A stretch of DNA of 64,000 nucleotides from Massilia sp. WG5. Lineage in GTDB: Bacteria; Pseudomonadota; Gammaproteobacteria; Burkholderiales; Burkholderiaceae_D. Below are positions 34,662 through 46,123 of this stretch, in pieces. The translations under genes and the position numbers were made by a program. Position 1 is the stretch's first letter; every line of letters begins with the position of its first letter. The notes beneath the pieces were generated by a model that saw only the letters and a program-made list of their open reading frames with translations, searched no databases and was not told where the DNA came from. The DNA lies in assembly GCF_001412595.2 (NCBI RefSeq), contig NZ_CP012640.2, positions 2,294,001-2,358,000 on the forward strand, given 5' to 3'.

Positions 34662-35096
34662 ATGGAAATCGCCGCCGCCGCCTGCCTGCTCCTGCTGGTC
34701 GCCACCACCGTCATCCATTACGAGGTGCTGCGCCTGCTGACGGCCGGCCTGCCCTTCCTGCGGATCCGGCCGCGCGTGCAGCTCGTGTTCGTCATCATCG
34801 GCGCGTTCGGCGCGCACTTCCTCGAGATCCTGCTGTATGGCGGCGCCTACTATCTGCTCGCCACCGCCTTCCACATCGGCAGCATGGGCGAGCCGGGACC
34901 GCTGCCCTTCACGCGCTGCCTGTACTTCTCCGCCGAGACCTATACGACGCTGGGGTATGGCGACGTGCTGCCGCACGGCGACCTGCGCCTGCTGGCGGGG
35001 CTGGAAGCGCTGAACGGCATGCTGCTGATCGGGTGGACGGCGTCGTACACGTTCTTGTCGATGCAGCAGTTATGGGGGCGCGGGCCGGATGCCTGA
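34662..35096 (+). CDS. Two-TM potassium channel subunit
   Basis: A 144-residue ion channel of the KcsA-like two-helix group. TM1 lies in about residues 3-25 and 41-65 (an extra N-terminal hydrophobic helix is present), a pore helix is followed by the selectivity filter TTLGYGD, and a final helix is LEALNGMLLIGWTASYTFL. No RCK/TrkA_N ligand-binding domain is attached. Four chains would form a K+ channel in the inner membrane. Single gene; no RBS of note. Confidence 0.88.
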   Translation: MEIAAAACLLLLVATTVIHYEVLRLLTAGLPFLRIRPRVQLVFVIIGAFGAHFLEILLYGGAYYLLATAFHIGSMGEPGPLPFTRCLYFSAETYTTLGYGDVLPHGDLRLLAGLEALNGMLLIGWTASYTFLSMQQLWGRGPDA

Positions 35097-35261
35097 AGCT
35101 GCAGGGGCACGTATGTGCGTATTCCTACATACGGACGGGAACAGCGCTGGCACTATTGTCGAGTGATTAATTTGTACCATTGGACTTCCCGAGTAAATAC
35201 GCCTACGGCGCTCCGGCAGCCCTTCACCGGTAGCCACAAGCGCTTCTTAGCAAAGTCAAAC

Positions 35262-35681
35262 ATGAAAGCTGCACTAGTACTCGAGAAAGATCCGATTTCA
35301 ACCCAGAAGACCTCCCAACTTCTGAAAGCCCTGGGTTACTTGCCTGCGCCTGTACAAAGCGCGGACGAGGCCATGGCCGTTGCAGGCGCCATCCGCTTCA
35401 AGGTCATCGTCACCTGCACGCCGGTCAAACCGAACGACAGACGTTCGCTGCCGGGGGAGCTGAAGCGTACGGCCCCGGAAGCAGCCATTGTTCTCATTGC
35501 AGAAAATGATGAGGAATATGCGGAAGCGCGCAGGCAGTCCTATGCCGGTCTGAGCGCGGTGCTGACCCGGCGGACGATGGCGGACGGCCTGCGCCGGATT
35601 ATCCAGTTCGGAATCGACGGCTTCGGCCTGCCGACGCCGGGCATTCCGGCGTCGTCGGAACGGCGCCGCGCAATGGCGTAG
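35262..35681 (+). CDS. Degenerate receiver (pseudo-receiver) domain protein
   Basis: A 139-residue stand-alone protein with the response-regulator receiver layout: AALVLEKDPISTQKTSQLLKALGY (acidic E/D pair at the start), then FKVIVTCTPVKPNDRR, where the phospho-acceptor Asp is replaced (VTCTP instead of a VxDxxMP form), then AAIVLIAENDEEYAEAR and AVLTRRTMADGLRRII, where the usual Lys-Pro is replaced by Arg-Arg. It should not be phosphorylated in the normal way. It converges with the hybrid histidine kinase gene with a 16-base gap. A link to that kinase is possible but not shown. Confidence 0.7.
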   Translation: MKAALVLEKDPISTQKTSQLLKALGYLPAPVQSADEAMAVAGAIRFKVIVTCTPVKPNDRRSLPGELKRTAPEAAIVLIAENDEEYAEARRQSYAGLSAVLTRRTMADGLRRIIQFGIDGFGLPTPGIPASSERRRAMA

Positions 35682-35697
35682 ACAGCCACAGGCCGAA

Positions 35698-38085
35698 TCA
35701 GTGCGCCAGCCTCATCTTGATTAATGCGCGCACCTTGTTGGCGAACGCGCCGATCTCGAATGGCTTTGTCATCACCTCCATGCCGGGATCGAGGCGGCTA
35801 TTGCCGACCGCTGCAGTGTCGGCATAGCCGGTGATGAACAAGACCTTCAGCCCGGGGCGCCTTACCCTTGCGGCATCGGCCACCTGGCGCCCATTCAGGC
35901 CGCCGGGCAGGCCGACATCTGTGACCAGCAAGTCCACGCGCGTATCCGAGTTCAGCACCTGCAAGCCGGTCGGGCCGTCCTGCGCCGTGAGCACACGATA
36001 GCCGGCATCGCGCAGCACCTCTTCCACGATGTCACGCAGCGCGTGCTCGTCCTCGATGAGGAGCACCGTTTCGCCGTGGCCCGACTCGATGGGCGGCGCC
36101 TCGACAGGCGCCCTGTCCTCCACCACGCCCGAATGGCGGGGCAAATACAGGCACACGGTGGTGCCGGCGCCGACGTCCGAATGCACGCGGACCTGGCCAT
36201 CCGACTGGCGCACGAAGCCGTACACCATGGACAGCCCCAGGCCGGTTCCTTCGCCCAGGGGCTTGGTGGTAAAGAACGGATCGAAGATACGCGCCATCAC
36301 CTCCGGGGGCATGCCGGCGCCGGTGTCGGAGACGCACAGCGAGACGTATTGTCCTGGCCGCATATCCTTTTCTTTTGCAGCGGCCGCGTCGATCCACTGG
36401 TCGGCTGTCTTGAGCGTCAGCGTCCCACCGCCCGGCATCATCGCGTCGCGGGCATTGATGCACAGGTTGAGCACCGCATTCTCGAGCTGGGACGGATCGA
36501 CCTTCGTCAGTCCGAGATCCTGCGCCTTGTCTACCGCGAGCTGGACCATGGGGCCGACCGAGCGCCGGATCAGTTCCTCCATGCCGAGGATGAGACGGTT
36601 GACGTCGGTGGGTTTGGGATCGAGCGTTTGCCGGCGCGAGAAGGCCAGCAGGCGCTGCGTCAGCGAGGCGGCACGCCGCACGGACGATTCTCCCAGCTCG
36701 ATGTAGCGCTCGAGGCCACTATACTGGCCGCGATGCATTTTGAGTTTCAGCACCTGCAAGGCGCCGCTGATCGAGGCCAGCAGGTTGTTGAAGTCATGCG
36801 CCAGGCCGCCCGTCAGCTGGCCCACCGCCTCCATCTTCTGCGACTGGCGCAAGGAATCCTGCGCCTGCTCGAGTTCCGCCTCGCGGGCCTTGTTGAGGCT
36901 GATGTCGCGCCCCACCGCCACGAAGTTCTGGCCGCCGCGTTCAGGCGTGACGGTCCACTCGATGTGTTTCCAGCCGCCGTCCCGCGTGGCGATGCGGTTC
37001 TCGAAGCGCGCCGGCTGGTGCGTCTCGGCCATGCGCGCGATCGCCGCCAGCGTGGGCGGCATGTCTTCCGGATGCATGAGGCTGGCGTAGGGACGCGTAA
37101 GAAGCTCGGTCTCGCTCCAGCCCAGGACTTGCGTCCAGGCCGGACTGACGGCCGACATCCCCCCCTCGTAATCGGCCCGGGCGAACATGTCTTGCGAAAG
37201 GTTCCACAGTCGTTCACGTTCGGCGGTACGCATGGCCAATTCGATTTCGCGTTCCTTTTCGGCCGTGATGTCGCGGCCGGTGGCGTAGGTCATGTCGCCC
37301 GCCGGCGCCGCCACCCAGGAAATCCAACGGGTCGAACCGTCCTTGTGCCGGTAACGGTTCTCGAGCGCCGCTCGGCGGCCCGATGCGGCGATCTCGTACG
37401 CATCGACGGTCGAGGCGCGGTCGCCGGGCAGCACGAATTCGTTGACGTGCCGGCCGATGAGCTCCTCGGGCGTGTAACCGAGCAGGGTGGTCCAGGCCGG
37501 GTTCACCCGCCGCAGATAGCCGTCGAAGTCGATGACGAGCATGAGCGCGGGCGAGGTATCCCACATGCGGTCGCGCTCGGCCGTGCGCTCGATGACCTGG
37601 CTCTCCAGCGTCTCGTTCAGTTCCCGGAGCTTGCGCTCGGCCCTCTTGCGGGCGCTGACGTCCTGGAACAGGATCGCCACCTGGCGCTTGGCAGCCGGCT
37701 CGATGCGGGAACATGCCACCTCCAGGTGCCGGTCGGTCGCCTCCAGCTCGCGCTCGAAACGGATCGGCTCGCCTGTTTCGAGCACCTTGCGGAAGATCGC
37801 CACCCAGGCGTCCGCCTCGCTTTGCGTCAGCTCCCCGCGCCCTGTCTTGCCGACAATGTCGGGGATACCGGCATGCCGTATGTAAGCCTGGTTCGCTTCA
37901 AGGTGCACGTAATCGGACAGTGGACCATGCGGGCCGTCGATGAACTCGACGATGCAAAAGCCCTCGTCGATGGAATCGAACAGGGTGCGATAGCGCGCTT
38001 CGCTTTCACTCAGCTTGTCTTCGGTTCGCCGTGTGTCGGTTTCGGGACTGTCTGGAACGGTGGGAGATAAAAAGTCGGGCGGCAT
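35698..38085 (-). CDS. PAS-domain hybrid sensor histidine kinase
   Basis: A 795-residue soluble kinase with no membrane segment. Three PAS/PAC units lie at about residues 25-140, 165-290 and 295-415, followed by a HisKA domain with GGLAHDFNNLLASISG (phospho-acceptor His). The HATPase_c domain has N box LCINARDAMM, G1 VSDTGAGMPPE and G2 GEGTGLGLSMVYGFV. A C-terminal receiver domain has the acceptor Asp in DLLVTDVGLPGG and Lys in MTKPFE. Such proteins sense cytoplasmic or redox signals. The start at 38085 is chosen because the longer frame to 38301 runs into insertion-sequence DNA. Its promoter region was changed by the nearby IS insertion. Confidence 0.92.
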   Translation of the reverse strand: MPPDFLSPTVPDSPETDTRRTEDKLSESEARYRTLFDSIDEGFCIVEFIDGPHGPLSDYVHLEANQAYIRHAGIPDIVGKTGRGELTQSEADAWVAIFRKVLETGEPIRFERELEATDRHLEVACSRIEPAAKRQVAILFQDVSARKRAERKLRELNETLESQVIERTAERDRMWDTSPALMLVIDFDGYLRRVNPAWTTLLGYTPEELIGRHVNEFVLPGDRASTVDAYEIAASGRRAALENRYRHKDGSTRWISWVAAPAGDMTYATGRDITAEKEREIELAMRTAERERLWNLSQDMFARADYEGGMSAVSPAWTQVLGWSETELLTRPYASLMHPEDMPPTLAAIARMAETHQPARFENRIATRDGGWKHIEWTVTPERGGQNFVAVGRDISLNKAREAELEQAQDSLRQSQKMEAVGQLTGGLAHDFNNLLASISGALQVLKLKMHRGQYSGLERYIELGESSVRRAASLTQRLLAFSRRQTLDPKPTDVNRLILGMEELIRRSVGPMVQLAVDKAQDLGLTKVDPSQLENAVLNLCINARDAMMPGGGTLTLKTADQWIDAAAAKEKDMRPGQYVSLCVSDTGAGMPPEVMARIFDPFFTTKPLGEGTGLGLSMVYGFVRQSDGQVRVHSDVGAGTTVCLYLPRHSGVVEDRAPVEAPPIESGHGETVLLIEDEHALRDIVEEVLRDAGYRVLTAQDGPTGLQVLNSDTRVDLLVTDVGLPGGLNGRQVADAARVRRPGLKVLFITGYADTAAVGNSRLDPGMEVMTKPFEIGAFANKVRALIKMRLAH

Positions 38086-38169
38086 GGCACTCTGAACGGT
38101 TAGAGGCGAACCATAGCATAATTGATGAATTTGAGCATCAATGCATTGCCAAAAAGCCACTGCACAAAA

Positions 38170-38180
38170 AAAACCGGGAC
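38170..38180. terminator. Left half of the split pdh operon terminator
   Basis: AAAACCGGGAC, preceded by more A (T run on the minus strand). It pairs perfectly with GTCCCGGTTTT at 39631-39641 on the other side of the IS. Without the IS and one copy of the 5-base duplication these form an 11-base-pair stem with loop ACACG. Confidence 0.85.
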
Positions 38181-38185
38181 ACACG
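38181..38185. repeat. Target site duplication, left copy (ACACG)
   Basis: ACACG directly before the IS left end, identical to 39626-39630 directly after the right end. A 5-bp duplication is within the 3-5 bp range of IS3 elements. Confidence 0.88.
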
Positions 38186-38194
38186 TGAACTGAA

Positions 38195-38229
38195 CCCCAA
38201 AAGTTGGACACCAACTTTTGGGGTTTTTT
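38195..38229 (+). terminator. Hairpin terminator in the left end of the IS
   Basis: CCCCAAAAGTTGG and CCAACTTTTGGGG form a perfect 13-base-pair stem with loop ACA, followed by six T, ending one base before the transposase ATG. It uses the inverted repeat itself and would stop transcripts entering from outside, protecting the host and the IS from unregulated transposase expression. Confidence 0.85.
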
Positions 38230-38230
38230 C

Positions 38231-38755
38231 ATGACGAAGTACGATGAGCGGTTCAAGCTCAAGATTGTCCAGGAATACTTGGTCAAGCGAAGGGGCAGCA
38301 AGACCTTAGCGAGGAAGTACGGTTGTCAACGTTCATCTGTAGAGCACTGGGTCAGCTTGTATCGTGTGCATGGCAAGGACGGACTCAAGAAGAAGCACAG
38401 CTCGTATAGTGCGGAGTTCAAGCTGTCGGTGCTGCAGCACATGTGGGACAATGAGCTGTCATTCGGCCAAACAGCAGCTGCTTTCAATATCCGCAATCAC
38501 GCAGCGGTAGGCATATGGGAGCGCAGTTATCGAGAAGGCGGTTTCGACGCACTGATAGCACGCCCACGAGGAAGGCCCAAGCAGATGTCTGCTCCAACAA
38601 CAAAACCAGAGCCGTCGCCCGACGATGAAAAGTGTACTCGCGACGAGTTGTTGGCCGAGTTGAATCAGCTGCGCATGGAGAATGCGTACCTAAAAAAGTT
38701 GCGAGCCTTAGTTCAAGCCAAGCAGAAGGCGACGCCGCCGACAAAGCGCAAATAG
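38231..38755 (+). CDS. IS3 family transposase OrfA (helix-turn-helix protein)
   Basis: A 174-residue protein. Two helix-turn-helix segments: about residues 5-50 (KLKIVQEYLVKRRGSKTLARKYGCQRSSVEHWVSLY) and 60-110 (FKLSVLQHMWDNELSFGQTAAAFNIRNHAAVGIWERSY). A leucine-zipper helix follows near the end (DELLAELNQLRMENAYLKKLRALV), typical of IS150 OrfA. It binds the IS ends and, alone, usually limits transposition. The slippery site A-AAA-AAG lies at 38692-38698 in this frame and gives the OrfAB fusion by a -1 shift. Confidence 0.93.
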   Translation: MTKYDERFKLKIVQEYLVKRRGSKTLARKYGCQRSSVEHWVSLYRVHGKDGLKKKHSSYSAEFKLSVLQHMWDNELSFGQTAAAFNIRNHAAVGIWERSYREGGFDALIARPRGRPKQMSAPTTKPEPSPDDEKCTRDELLAELNQLRMENAYLKKLRALVQAKQKATPPTKRK

Positions 38756-39591
38756 TGCAGGAACTAAGGCAGCAGTATCCGCTTGCGGGTTTGCTTGCGT
38801 TCGCCGGGCTGGCTCGCAGCACGTTCTACTACCAACTCAAGACGCGGCAAGCGAGCGATAAACATCAGCAGCTCAAGACCATAATCCGATCCGTTTTCGC
38901 CCGTCACAAGGGTCGTTACGGTTATCGGCGTGTCACCGCAGCCATTCGTCAGACAGGAACGCTCGTCAACCATAAGACCGTACAGCGATTGATGACGGTG
39001 TTGGGATTGAAGTCATTGGTGCGCCCCAAGAGATATCGCTCGTTCAAAGGAGAGATAGGTCACGCTGCACCTCACGAGTTACAACGCAAATTCACAGCTG
39101 CAGGTCCGAACCAGAAGTGGGTGACGGACGTTACCGAGTTCAACGTCGCTGGCGAGAAACTGTACCTTTCGCCAATCCTGGACCTATACAACGGTGAAAT
39201 CGTGGCCTTCGAAACATCCCGGCGCCCTGCATTCGACCTGGTGAGTTCGATGCTCAAGAAGGCATTGCGCAAGCTTTCGCCACAGGATAAACCCATGCTG
39301 CACTCCGACCAGGGATGGCAGTATCGTATGCCAGCCTACCAACGCATTCTTCGGAAACGCGGGCTCGTGCAGAGCATGTCACGCAAAGGGAACTGCCTCG
39401 ACAACGCGACCATGGAAAGCTTCTTCGCCGTGCTCAAGTCCGAGTGCTTCTACCTGAACAAATTCGCCAACATCGACGTCCTGCAGGTTGAACTGACCCG
39501 CTACATCCGCTATTACAATCACGACCGTATCAAGCTCAAACTAAAAGGCCTGAGTCCTGTTCAGTACAGGACTCAGGCCTTGGCCGCTTAA
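38632..39591 (+). CDS. IS3 family transposase OrfB (DDE integrase), expressed by -1 frameshift
   Basis: The frame continuing from the shift at 38698 to 39591 encodes an rve-type integrase: an HTH_21 region (RSVFARHKGRYGYRRVTAAIRQ), then the DDE triad in WVTDVTEFN, LHSDQGWQY and NATMESFFAVLKSECF with the conserved K/R after E. The reading frame is open back to a GTG at 38632, but no good start signal exists there, so the product is most likely made only as the OrfAB fusion of about 450 residues, starting at 38231. Confidence 0.93.
   Translation: MYSRRVVGRVESAAHGECVPKKVASLSSSQAEGDAADKAQIVQELRQQYPLAGLLAFAGLARSTFYYQLKTRQASDKHQQLKTIIRSVFARHKGRYGYRRVTAAIRQTGTLVNHKTVQRLMTVLGLKSLVRPKRYRSFKGEIGHAAPHELQRKFTAAGPNQKWVTDVTEFNVAGEKLYLSPILDLYNGEIVAFETSRRPAFDLVSSMLKKALRKLSPQDKPMLHSDQGWQYRMPAYQRILRKRGLVQSMSRKGNCLDNATMESFFAVLKSECFYLNKFANIDVLQVELTRYIRYYNHDRIKLKLKGLSPVQYRTQALAA
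38692..38698 (+). other. Programmed -1 ribosomal frameshift site
   Basis: A-AAA-AAG read in the orfA frame as CTA AAA AAG. This is the commonest IS3/IS150 slippery heptamer, and the -1 frame leads directly into orfB. Confidence 0.88.
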
Positions 39592-39625
39592 TAAACTAAC
39601 CGTCCAACTTTACGGGGTCAGTTCA

Positions 39626-39630
39626 ACACG
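39626..39630. repeat. Target site duplication, right copy (ACACG)
   Basis: Matches the left copy at 38181-38185 exactly. Confidence 0.88.
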
Positions 39631-39641
39631 GTCCCGGTTTT
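39631..39641. terminator. Right half of the split pdh operon terminator
   Basis: GTCCCGGTTTT, 22 bases beyond the lpdA stop on the minus strand. Its pairing partner is now 1.45 kb away at 38170-38180. Confidence 0.85.
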
Positions 39642-39663
39642 CACGACAGCCAACAGCCCGATA

Positions 39664-41514
39664 TCAGCGCTTGCGCGGCGCCGGCAAATCGGTGCAGACG
39701 CCTTTGTAGACTTCGGCCGCCATGCCGATCGACTCGCCCAGGGTCGGGTGCGGGTGGATGGTCTTGCCAATATCCACGCCGTCCGCGCCCATCTCGATCG
39801 CCAGCGCGATCTCGCCGATCATGTCGCCGGCGCTGGTGCCGACGATGGTGCCGCCGACGATGCGGTGGGTCTCGGCGTCGAACAGCAGCTTGGTGAAGCC
39901 TTCCGAACGGCCGTTGGCCACGGCGCGGCCGGAAGCGGCCCACGGGAAGTGGCCCTTCTCGACCTTGATGCCCTTGGCTTTCGCTTCGTCTTCGGTCAGG
40001 CCGACCCATGCCACTTCCGGATCGGTATAGGCCACCGACGGGATCACCTTGGCGTCGAAGAAGGCCTTCTCGCCGTGCGCGGCTTCGGCGGCCACGTGCG
40101 CTTCATGCACGGCCTTGTGCGCCAGCATGGGCTGGCCCACCAGGTCGCCGATCGCGAAGATGTGCGGGACGTTGGTGCGCATCTGGCCGTCGACCGGGAT
40201 GAATCCGCGGTCGGTGACGGCGACGCCGGCAGCTTCCGCGCCGATCTTCTTGCCGTTCGGGCTGCGGCCCACGGCCACCAGCACCAGGTCGTAGACCTGG
40301 GCTGCCGGCGCCGGCTGGCCCGCTTCGGCGGCTTCGAAGCTCACCTTGATGCCCTCCGGCAGCGCTTCCACGCCGACGGTCTTGGTCTTCAACATGATGT
40401 TGTCGAAGCGGTGCGCGTTGTACTTCTGCCAGACCTTGACGGCCTCGCGGTCCGCGCCCTGCATCAGGCCGTCCATCATCTCGACCACGTCGATGCGCGC
40501 ACCCAGGGTCGAGTACACGGTCGCCATTTCCAGGCCGATGATGCCGCCGCCGATGACCAGCATGCGCTTCGGCACCTGGCGCAGCTCCAGCGCGCCGGTC
40601 GAGTCGACGATGCGCGGATCTTCCGGTACGAAAGGCAGCTTCACGACCGCGGAACCGGCCGCGATGATCGCCTTCTGGAACTGGACGACTTTCTTGCCGC
40701 CGTCGGCTGCGGTCACCTCGATGTGGTTCGGGCTAAGGAACCTGCCCACGCCCTGCACCACATTCACCTTGCGGCCCTTGGCCATGCCGGCCAGGCCGCC
40801 GGTCATGGTCTTGATGACGCCATCCTTGTAGGCGCGCAGCTTGTCGATGTCGACCTGCGGCTTGGCGAAGGACACGCCGATGTCGGCCATGTGCGCGGTC
40901 TCGTCCATGATGTGCGCCACGTGCAGCAGCGCCTTGGACGGGATGCAGCCGACGTTCAGGCAGACGCCGCCCAGGGTCGCGTACTTCTCGACCAGCACGG
41001 TGTTCATGCCGAGGTCCGCGGAGCGGAAGGCGGCCGAGTAGCCGCCCGGGCCCGCGCCCAGCACCATCATCTCGCACTCGACGTCGACCTGGCCGCTGTA
41101 GCTCGAGGCGTTCGGGGCCGGGACGGCGTTCGGCGCGGCGGCGTCCAGCTTGTGGGCCGGTGCGTAGGAGTCGGTCGGCGCGGCGGCGGCGGTCGGCGCG
41201 ACTGCCTGTGCGCCGATTTGGGCGGCCGGCTTGTCCGATGCGGCTGCGGGTGCAGCAGCCGGCGCTGCGCCGGCGCCGGATTCGTCCAGGACCAGCAGCA
41301 GCGAGCCTTCGCCCACCTTGTCGCCGACCTTGACCTTCAGCTCCTTGACCGTGCCGGCGTGGCTGGACGGGATCTCCATGCTGGCCTTGTCGGACTCCAC
41401 GGTCACCAGCGACTGGTCGACCTTGATGGTGTCGCCCGGCTTGACCATCAGCTCGATGATTTCGACTTCCTTGAAATCGCCGATATTCGGGACTTTGACT
41501 TCAACGGTGCTCAT
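39664..41514 (-). CDS. lpdA: Dihydrolipoyl dehydrogenase with N-terminal lipoyl domain (PDH E3)
   Basis: A 616-residue E3 flavoenzyme that re-oxidises the lipoyl groups of the pyruvate dehydrogenase complex using FAD and NAD+. An N-terminal lipoyl domain (about residues 1-80, with the lipoylated Lys in [11 protein letters not shown]) is joined by an Ala-rich linker to the dehydrogenase. The FAD motif is [20 protein letters not shown], the redox disulphide is [15 protein letters not shown], the NAD site is [19 protein letters not shown], and the His-Glu pair is in HPHPTLGE. The extra lipoyl domain on E3 is known in Neisseria and several betaproteobacteria. Last gene of aceE-aceF-lpdA. Confidence 0.97.
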   Translation of the reverse strand: MSTVEVKVPNIGDFKEVEIIELMVKPGDTIKVDQSLVTVESDKASMEIPSSHAGTVKELKVKVGDKVGEGSLLLVLDESGAGAAPAAAPAAASDKPAAQIGAQAVAPTAAAAPTDSYAPAHKLDAAAPNAVPAPNASSYSGQVDVECEMMVLGAGPGGYSAAFRSADLGMNTVLVEKYATLGGVCLNVGCIPSKALLHVAHIMDETAHMADIGVSFAKPQVDIDKLRAYKDGVIKTMTGGLAGMAKGRKVNVVQGVGRFLSPNHIEVTAADGGKKVVQFQKAIIAAGSAVVKLPFVPEDPRIVDSTGALELRQVPKRMLVIGGGIIGLEMATVYSTLGARIDVVEMMDGLMQGADREAVKVWQKYNAHRFDNIMLKTKTVGVEALPEGIKVSFEAAEAGQPAPAAQVYDLVLVAVGRSPNGKKIGAEAAGVAVTDRGFIPVDGQMRTNVPHIFAIGDLVGQPMLAHKAVHEAHVAAEAAHGEKAFFDAKVIPSVAYTDPEVAWVGLTEDEAKAKGIKVEKGHFPWAASGRAVANGRSEGFTKLLFDAETHRIVGGTIVGTSAGDMIGEIALAIEMGADGVDIGKTIHPHPTLGESIGMAAEVYKGVCTDLPAPRKR

Positions 41515-41526
41515 ATGCTCGGCTCC

Positions 41527-43167
41527 TTACAGCAGCGTCTTGCGCAGGTCGGCCAGGACGTCGGCCAGGTAAGCGGCAAAGCGGGCCGCGCCGGCGCCGT
41601 CGATCACGCGGTGATCGTAGGACAGGGCGATCGGCTGCATCAGGCGCGGCTGGAAGGTCGAGCCGTCCCACACCGGCTTCATCGCCGACTTGGACAGGCC
41701 AAGGATCGCGACTTCCGGTGCGTTGATGATCGGCGTGAAGTTGGTGCCGCCGATGCCGCCCAGCGAGGAGATGGTGAAGGTGGCGCCCTGCATGTTGGCC
41801 GGCGACAGCTTGCCTTCGCGCGCCTGCGCGGACAGCTCGCCCATCTCGGTGGCGATCTGCGAGACCGACTTCTTGTCCGCATCCTTGATCACCGGGACCA
41901 CCAGGCCGTTCGGGGTGTCGGCGGCGAAGCCGATGTTGTAGTACTGCTTCAGGATCAGCGCGCCGTTCGGCTCGTCCAGCGAGGCGTTAAACGCCGGGAA
42001 CTTCTTCAGCGCGGCGACCGACGCCTTGATCACGAAGGCCAGCATGGTCAGCTTGACCGGCGACTTGGCTTTCGCGTACGCGGCGTTGGAGTCGACGCGG
42101 AAGGCTTCCAGGTCGGTCACGTCGGCTTCTTCGAAGTGCGTGACGTGCGGGATCATGACCCAGTTGCGGTGCAGGTTCGGACCGCTGATCTTCTTGATGC
42201 GCGAGAGCGGCTGGACTTCCGTCGGGCCGAACTTGCTGAAGTCCAGCGACGGCCACGGCAGCAGGTTCATGCCCATGCCACCACCGGCGGCGGCTGCCGG
42301 TGCGGCGGTCGGGCCGGCGGCCATCACGCCCTTGACGAAGCCCTGCACGTCCTGCTGGGTGATGCGGCCTTTCGGACCGGTGCCCTTGACCTTGCCCAGG
42401 TCGACGCCCAGTTCGCGGGCGAACTTGCGCACCGACGGCGAGGCGTGGGCGCTGGCGAAGGACGGCGCCGGACCGGATGCTGCGGCCGGCGCGGCGGCAG
42501 GGGCCGGAGCGGCGGCAGGGGCGGATGCCGATGCTGCTGCAGGTGCGGCGGCAGCCGACGGTGCGGCCGCGGCAGGCGCCGGAGCGGCGGCGGCGCCAGT
42601 CGTTTCGACCAGCAGCACCAGCGAACCCTTGGCGACCTTGTCGCCCACCTTGACCTTGATTTCCTTGACGGTACCGGCGTGGCTGGACGGGATCTCCATG
42701 CTCGCCTTGTCCGATTCGACCGTGATCAGGGACTGTTCGACCTTGATCTGGTCGCCCGGCTTGACCATCACTTCGATGACTTCGACTTCCTTGAAGTCGC
42801 CGATGTCCGGCACGGTGACTTCGACGATGCCGCCCGATGCAGCCGGGGCGGCTGCCGCGGGTGCGCTCGGCGCGGCGGCCGGCGCGGCGGCTGGCGCCGG
42901 AGCGGCGACCGGCGCCGGAGCGGCGCCTTCGGCCTCTTCCAACATCAGCACCACCGAACCTTCGGCGACCTTGTCGCCGACCTTGACCTTGATTTCCTTG
43001 ACGACGCCGGCATGGCTGGAGGGGATCTCCATGCTGGCCTTGTCCGATTCCACCGTGACCAGCGACTGGTCGACCTTGATGGTGTCGCCCGGCTTGACCA
43101 GCAGTTCGATCACTTCCACTTCCTTGAAGTCGCCGATGTCGGGGACTTTGACTTCCACAATGCTCAT
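41527..43167 (-). CDS. aceF: Dihydrolipoyl acetyltransferase (PDH E2)
   Basis: A 546-residue E2 core. Two lipoyl domains (about residues 1-80 and 112-190, each with [15 protein letters not shown]) are joined by long Ala/Pro linkers. An E3-binding domain follows ([36 protein letters not shown], about 240-280), and the catalytic acyltransferase domain ends in [14 protein letters not shown], where His and Asp transfer the acetyl group to CoA. The number of lipoyl domains is two, fewer than the three of E. coli. It lies 12 bases upstream of lpdA and 80 bases after aceE, with a hairpin between aceE and aceF. Confidence 0.97.
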   Translation of the reverse strand: MSIVEVKVPDIGDFKEVEVIELLVKPGDTIKVDQSLVTVESDKASMEIPSSHAGVVKEIKVKVGDKVAEGSVVLMLEEAEGAAPAPVAAPAPAAAPAAAPSAPAAAAPAASGGIVEVTVPDIGDFKEVEVIEVMVKPGDQIKVEQSLITVESDKASMEIPSSHAGTVKEIKVKVGDKVAKGSLVLLVETTGAAAAPAPAAAAPSAAAAPAAASASAPAAAPAPAAAPAAASGPAPSFASAHASPSVRKFARELGVDLGKVKGTGPKGRITQQDVQGFVKGVMAAGPTAAPAAAAGGGMGMNLLPWPSLDFSKFGPTEVQPLSRIKKISGPNLHRNWVMIPHVTHFEEADVTDLEAFRVDSNAAYAKAKSPVKLTMLAFVIKASVAALKKFPAFNASLDEPNGALILKQYYNIGFAADTPNGLVVPVIKDADKKSVSQIATEMGELSAQAREGKLSPANMQGATFTISSLGGIGGTNFTPIINAPEVAILGLSKSAMKPVWDGSTFQPRLMQPIALSYDHRVIDGAGAARFAAYLADVLADLRKTLL

Positions 43168-43200
43168 GTTGGGTAGCTCCGTTTTTATTAGTTAGCGCAG

Positions 43201-43234
43201 AGCCGCCATCCGCGCCGCGGCGGGGATGGCGGCT
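43201..43234. promoter_or_regulatory. Intercistronic hairpin between aceE and aceF
   Basis: Perfect 11-base arms AGCCGCCATCC (43201-43211) and GGATGGCGGCT (43224-43234) around a GC-rich 12-base loop. No T run follows on either strand, so it is not a terminator. It could stabilise the aceE message or change the E1 to E2 ratio. Confidence 0.65.
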
Positions 43235-43247
43235 AACTCCACGAACA

Positions 43248-45944
<2,697 letters not shown>

Positions 45945-46038
45945 GTGCTACGTCTCCTTGAGTGTGGTGCCCCACCCGATCCCGAGATCGCCCGGACGTT
46001 TGGTGGCGAAAAGACTATCCCTAAATTAAAGCCTGTCG

Positions 46039-46067
46039 ATTCTACCAGTGGAGCAGTCATTTTTCAA
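46039..46067 (-). promoter_or_regulatory. Sigma-70 promoter of aceE-aceF-lpdA
   Basis: On the minus strand, -35 TTGAAA, a 17-base spacer and -10 TAGAAT. The predicted start is near 46032, giving a leader of about 88 bases before aceE. An AT-rich stretch lies upstream (46067-46095). Confidence 0.82.
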
Positions 46068-46123
46068 AATACGATATTCAATTTCATAATATGGAAAACG
46101 CCGATGCAGAACGCATGCAAACA

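Larger units (their letters stand above)
38186..39625 (+). mobile_element. IS3 family (IS150 group) insertion sequence, complete, 1440 bp
   Basis: Starts TGAACTGAACCCCAAAAG and ends with the complement of TGAACTGACCCCGTAAAG; the terminal inverted repeats match over about 24 bases with few mismatches. It carries overlapping orfA and orfB with an A-AAA-AAG frameshift site, DDE catalytic residues and a 5-bp target duplication. All features are intact, so it is probably active or recently so. It splits an intrinsic terminator (see findings). Confidence 0.95.

Noticed and set aside
39748..43176. A plus-strand open frame of 1142 codons opposite aceF and lpdA
   Set aside because: It is antisense to well-supported PDH genes, composed of Arg/His/Asp/Gly/Ala-rich sequence typical of the complement of high-GC coding DNA, with no recognisable domain.
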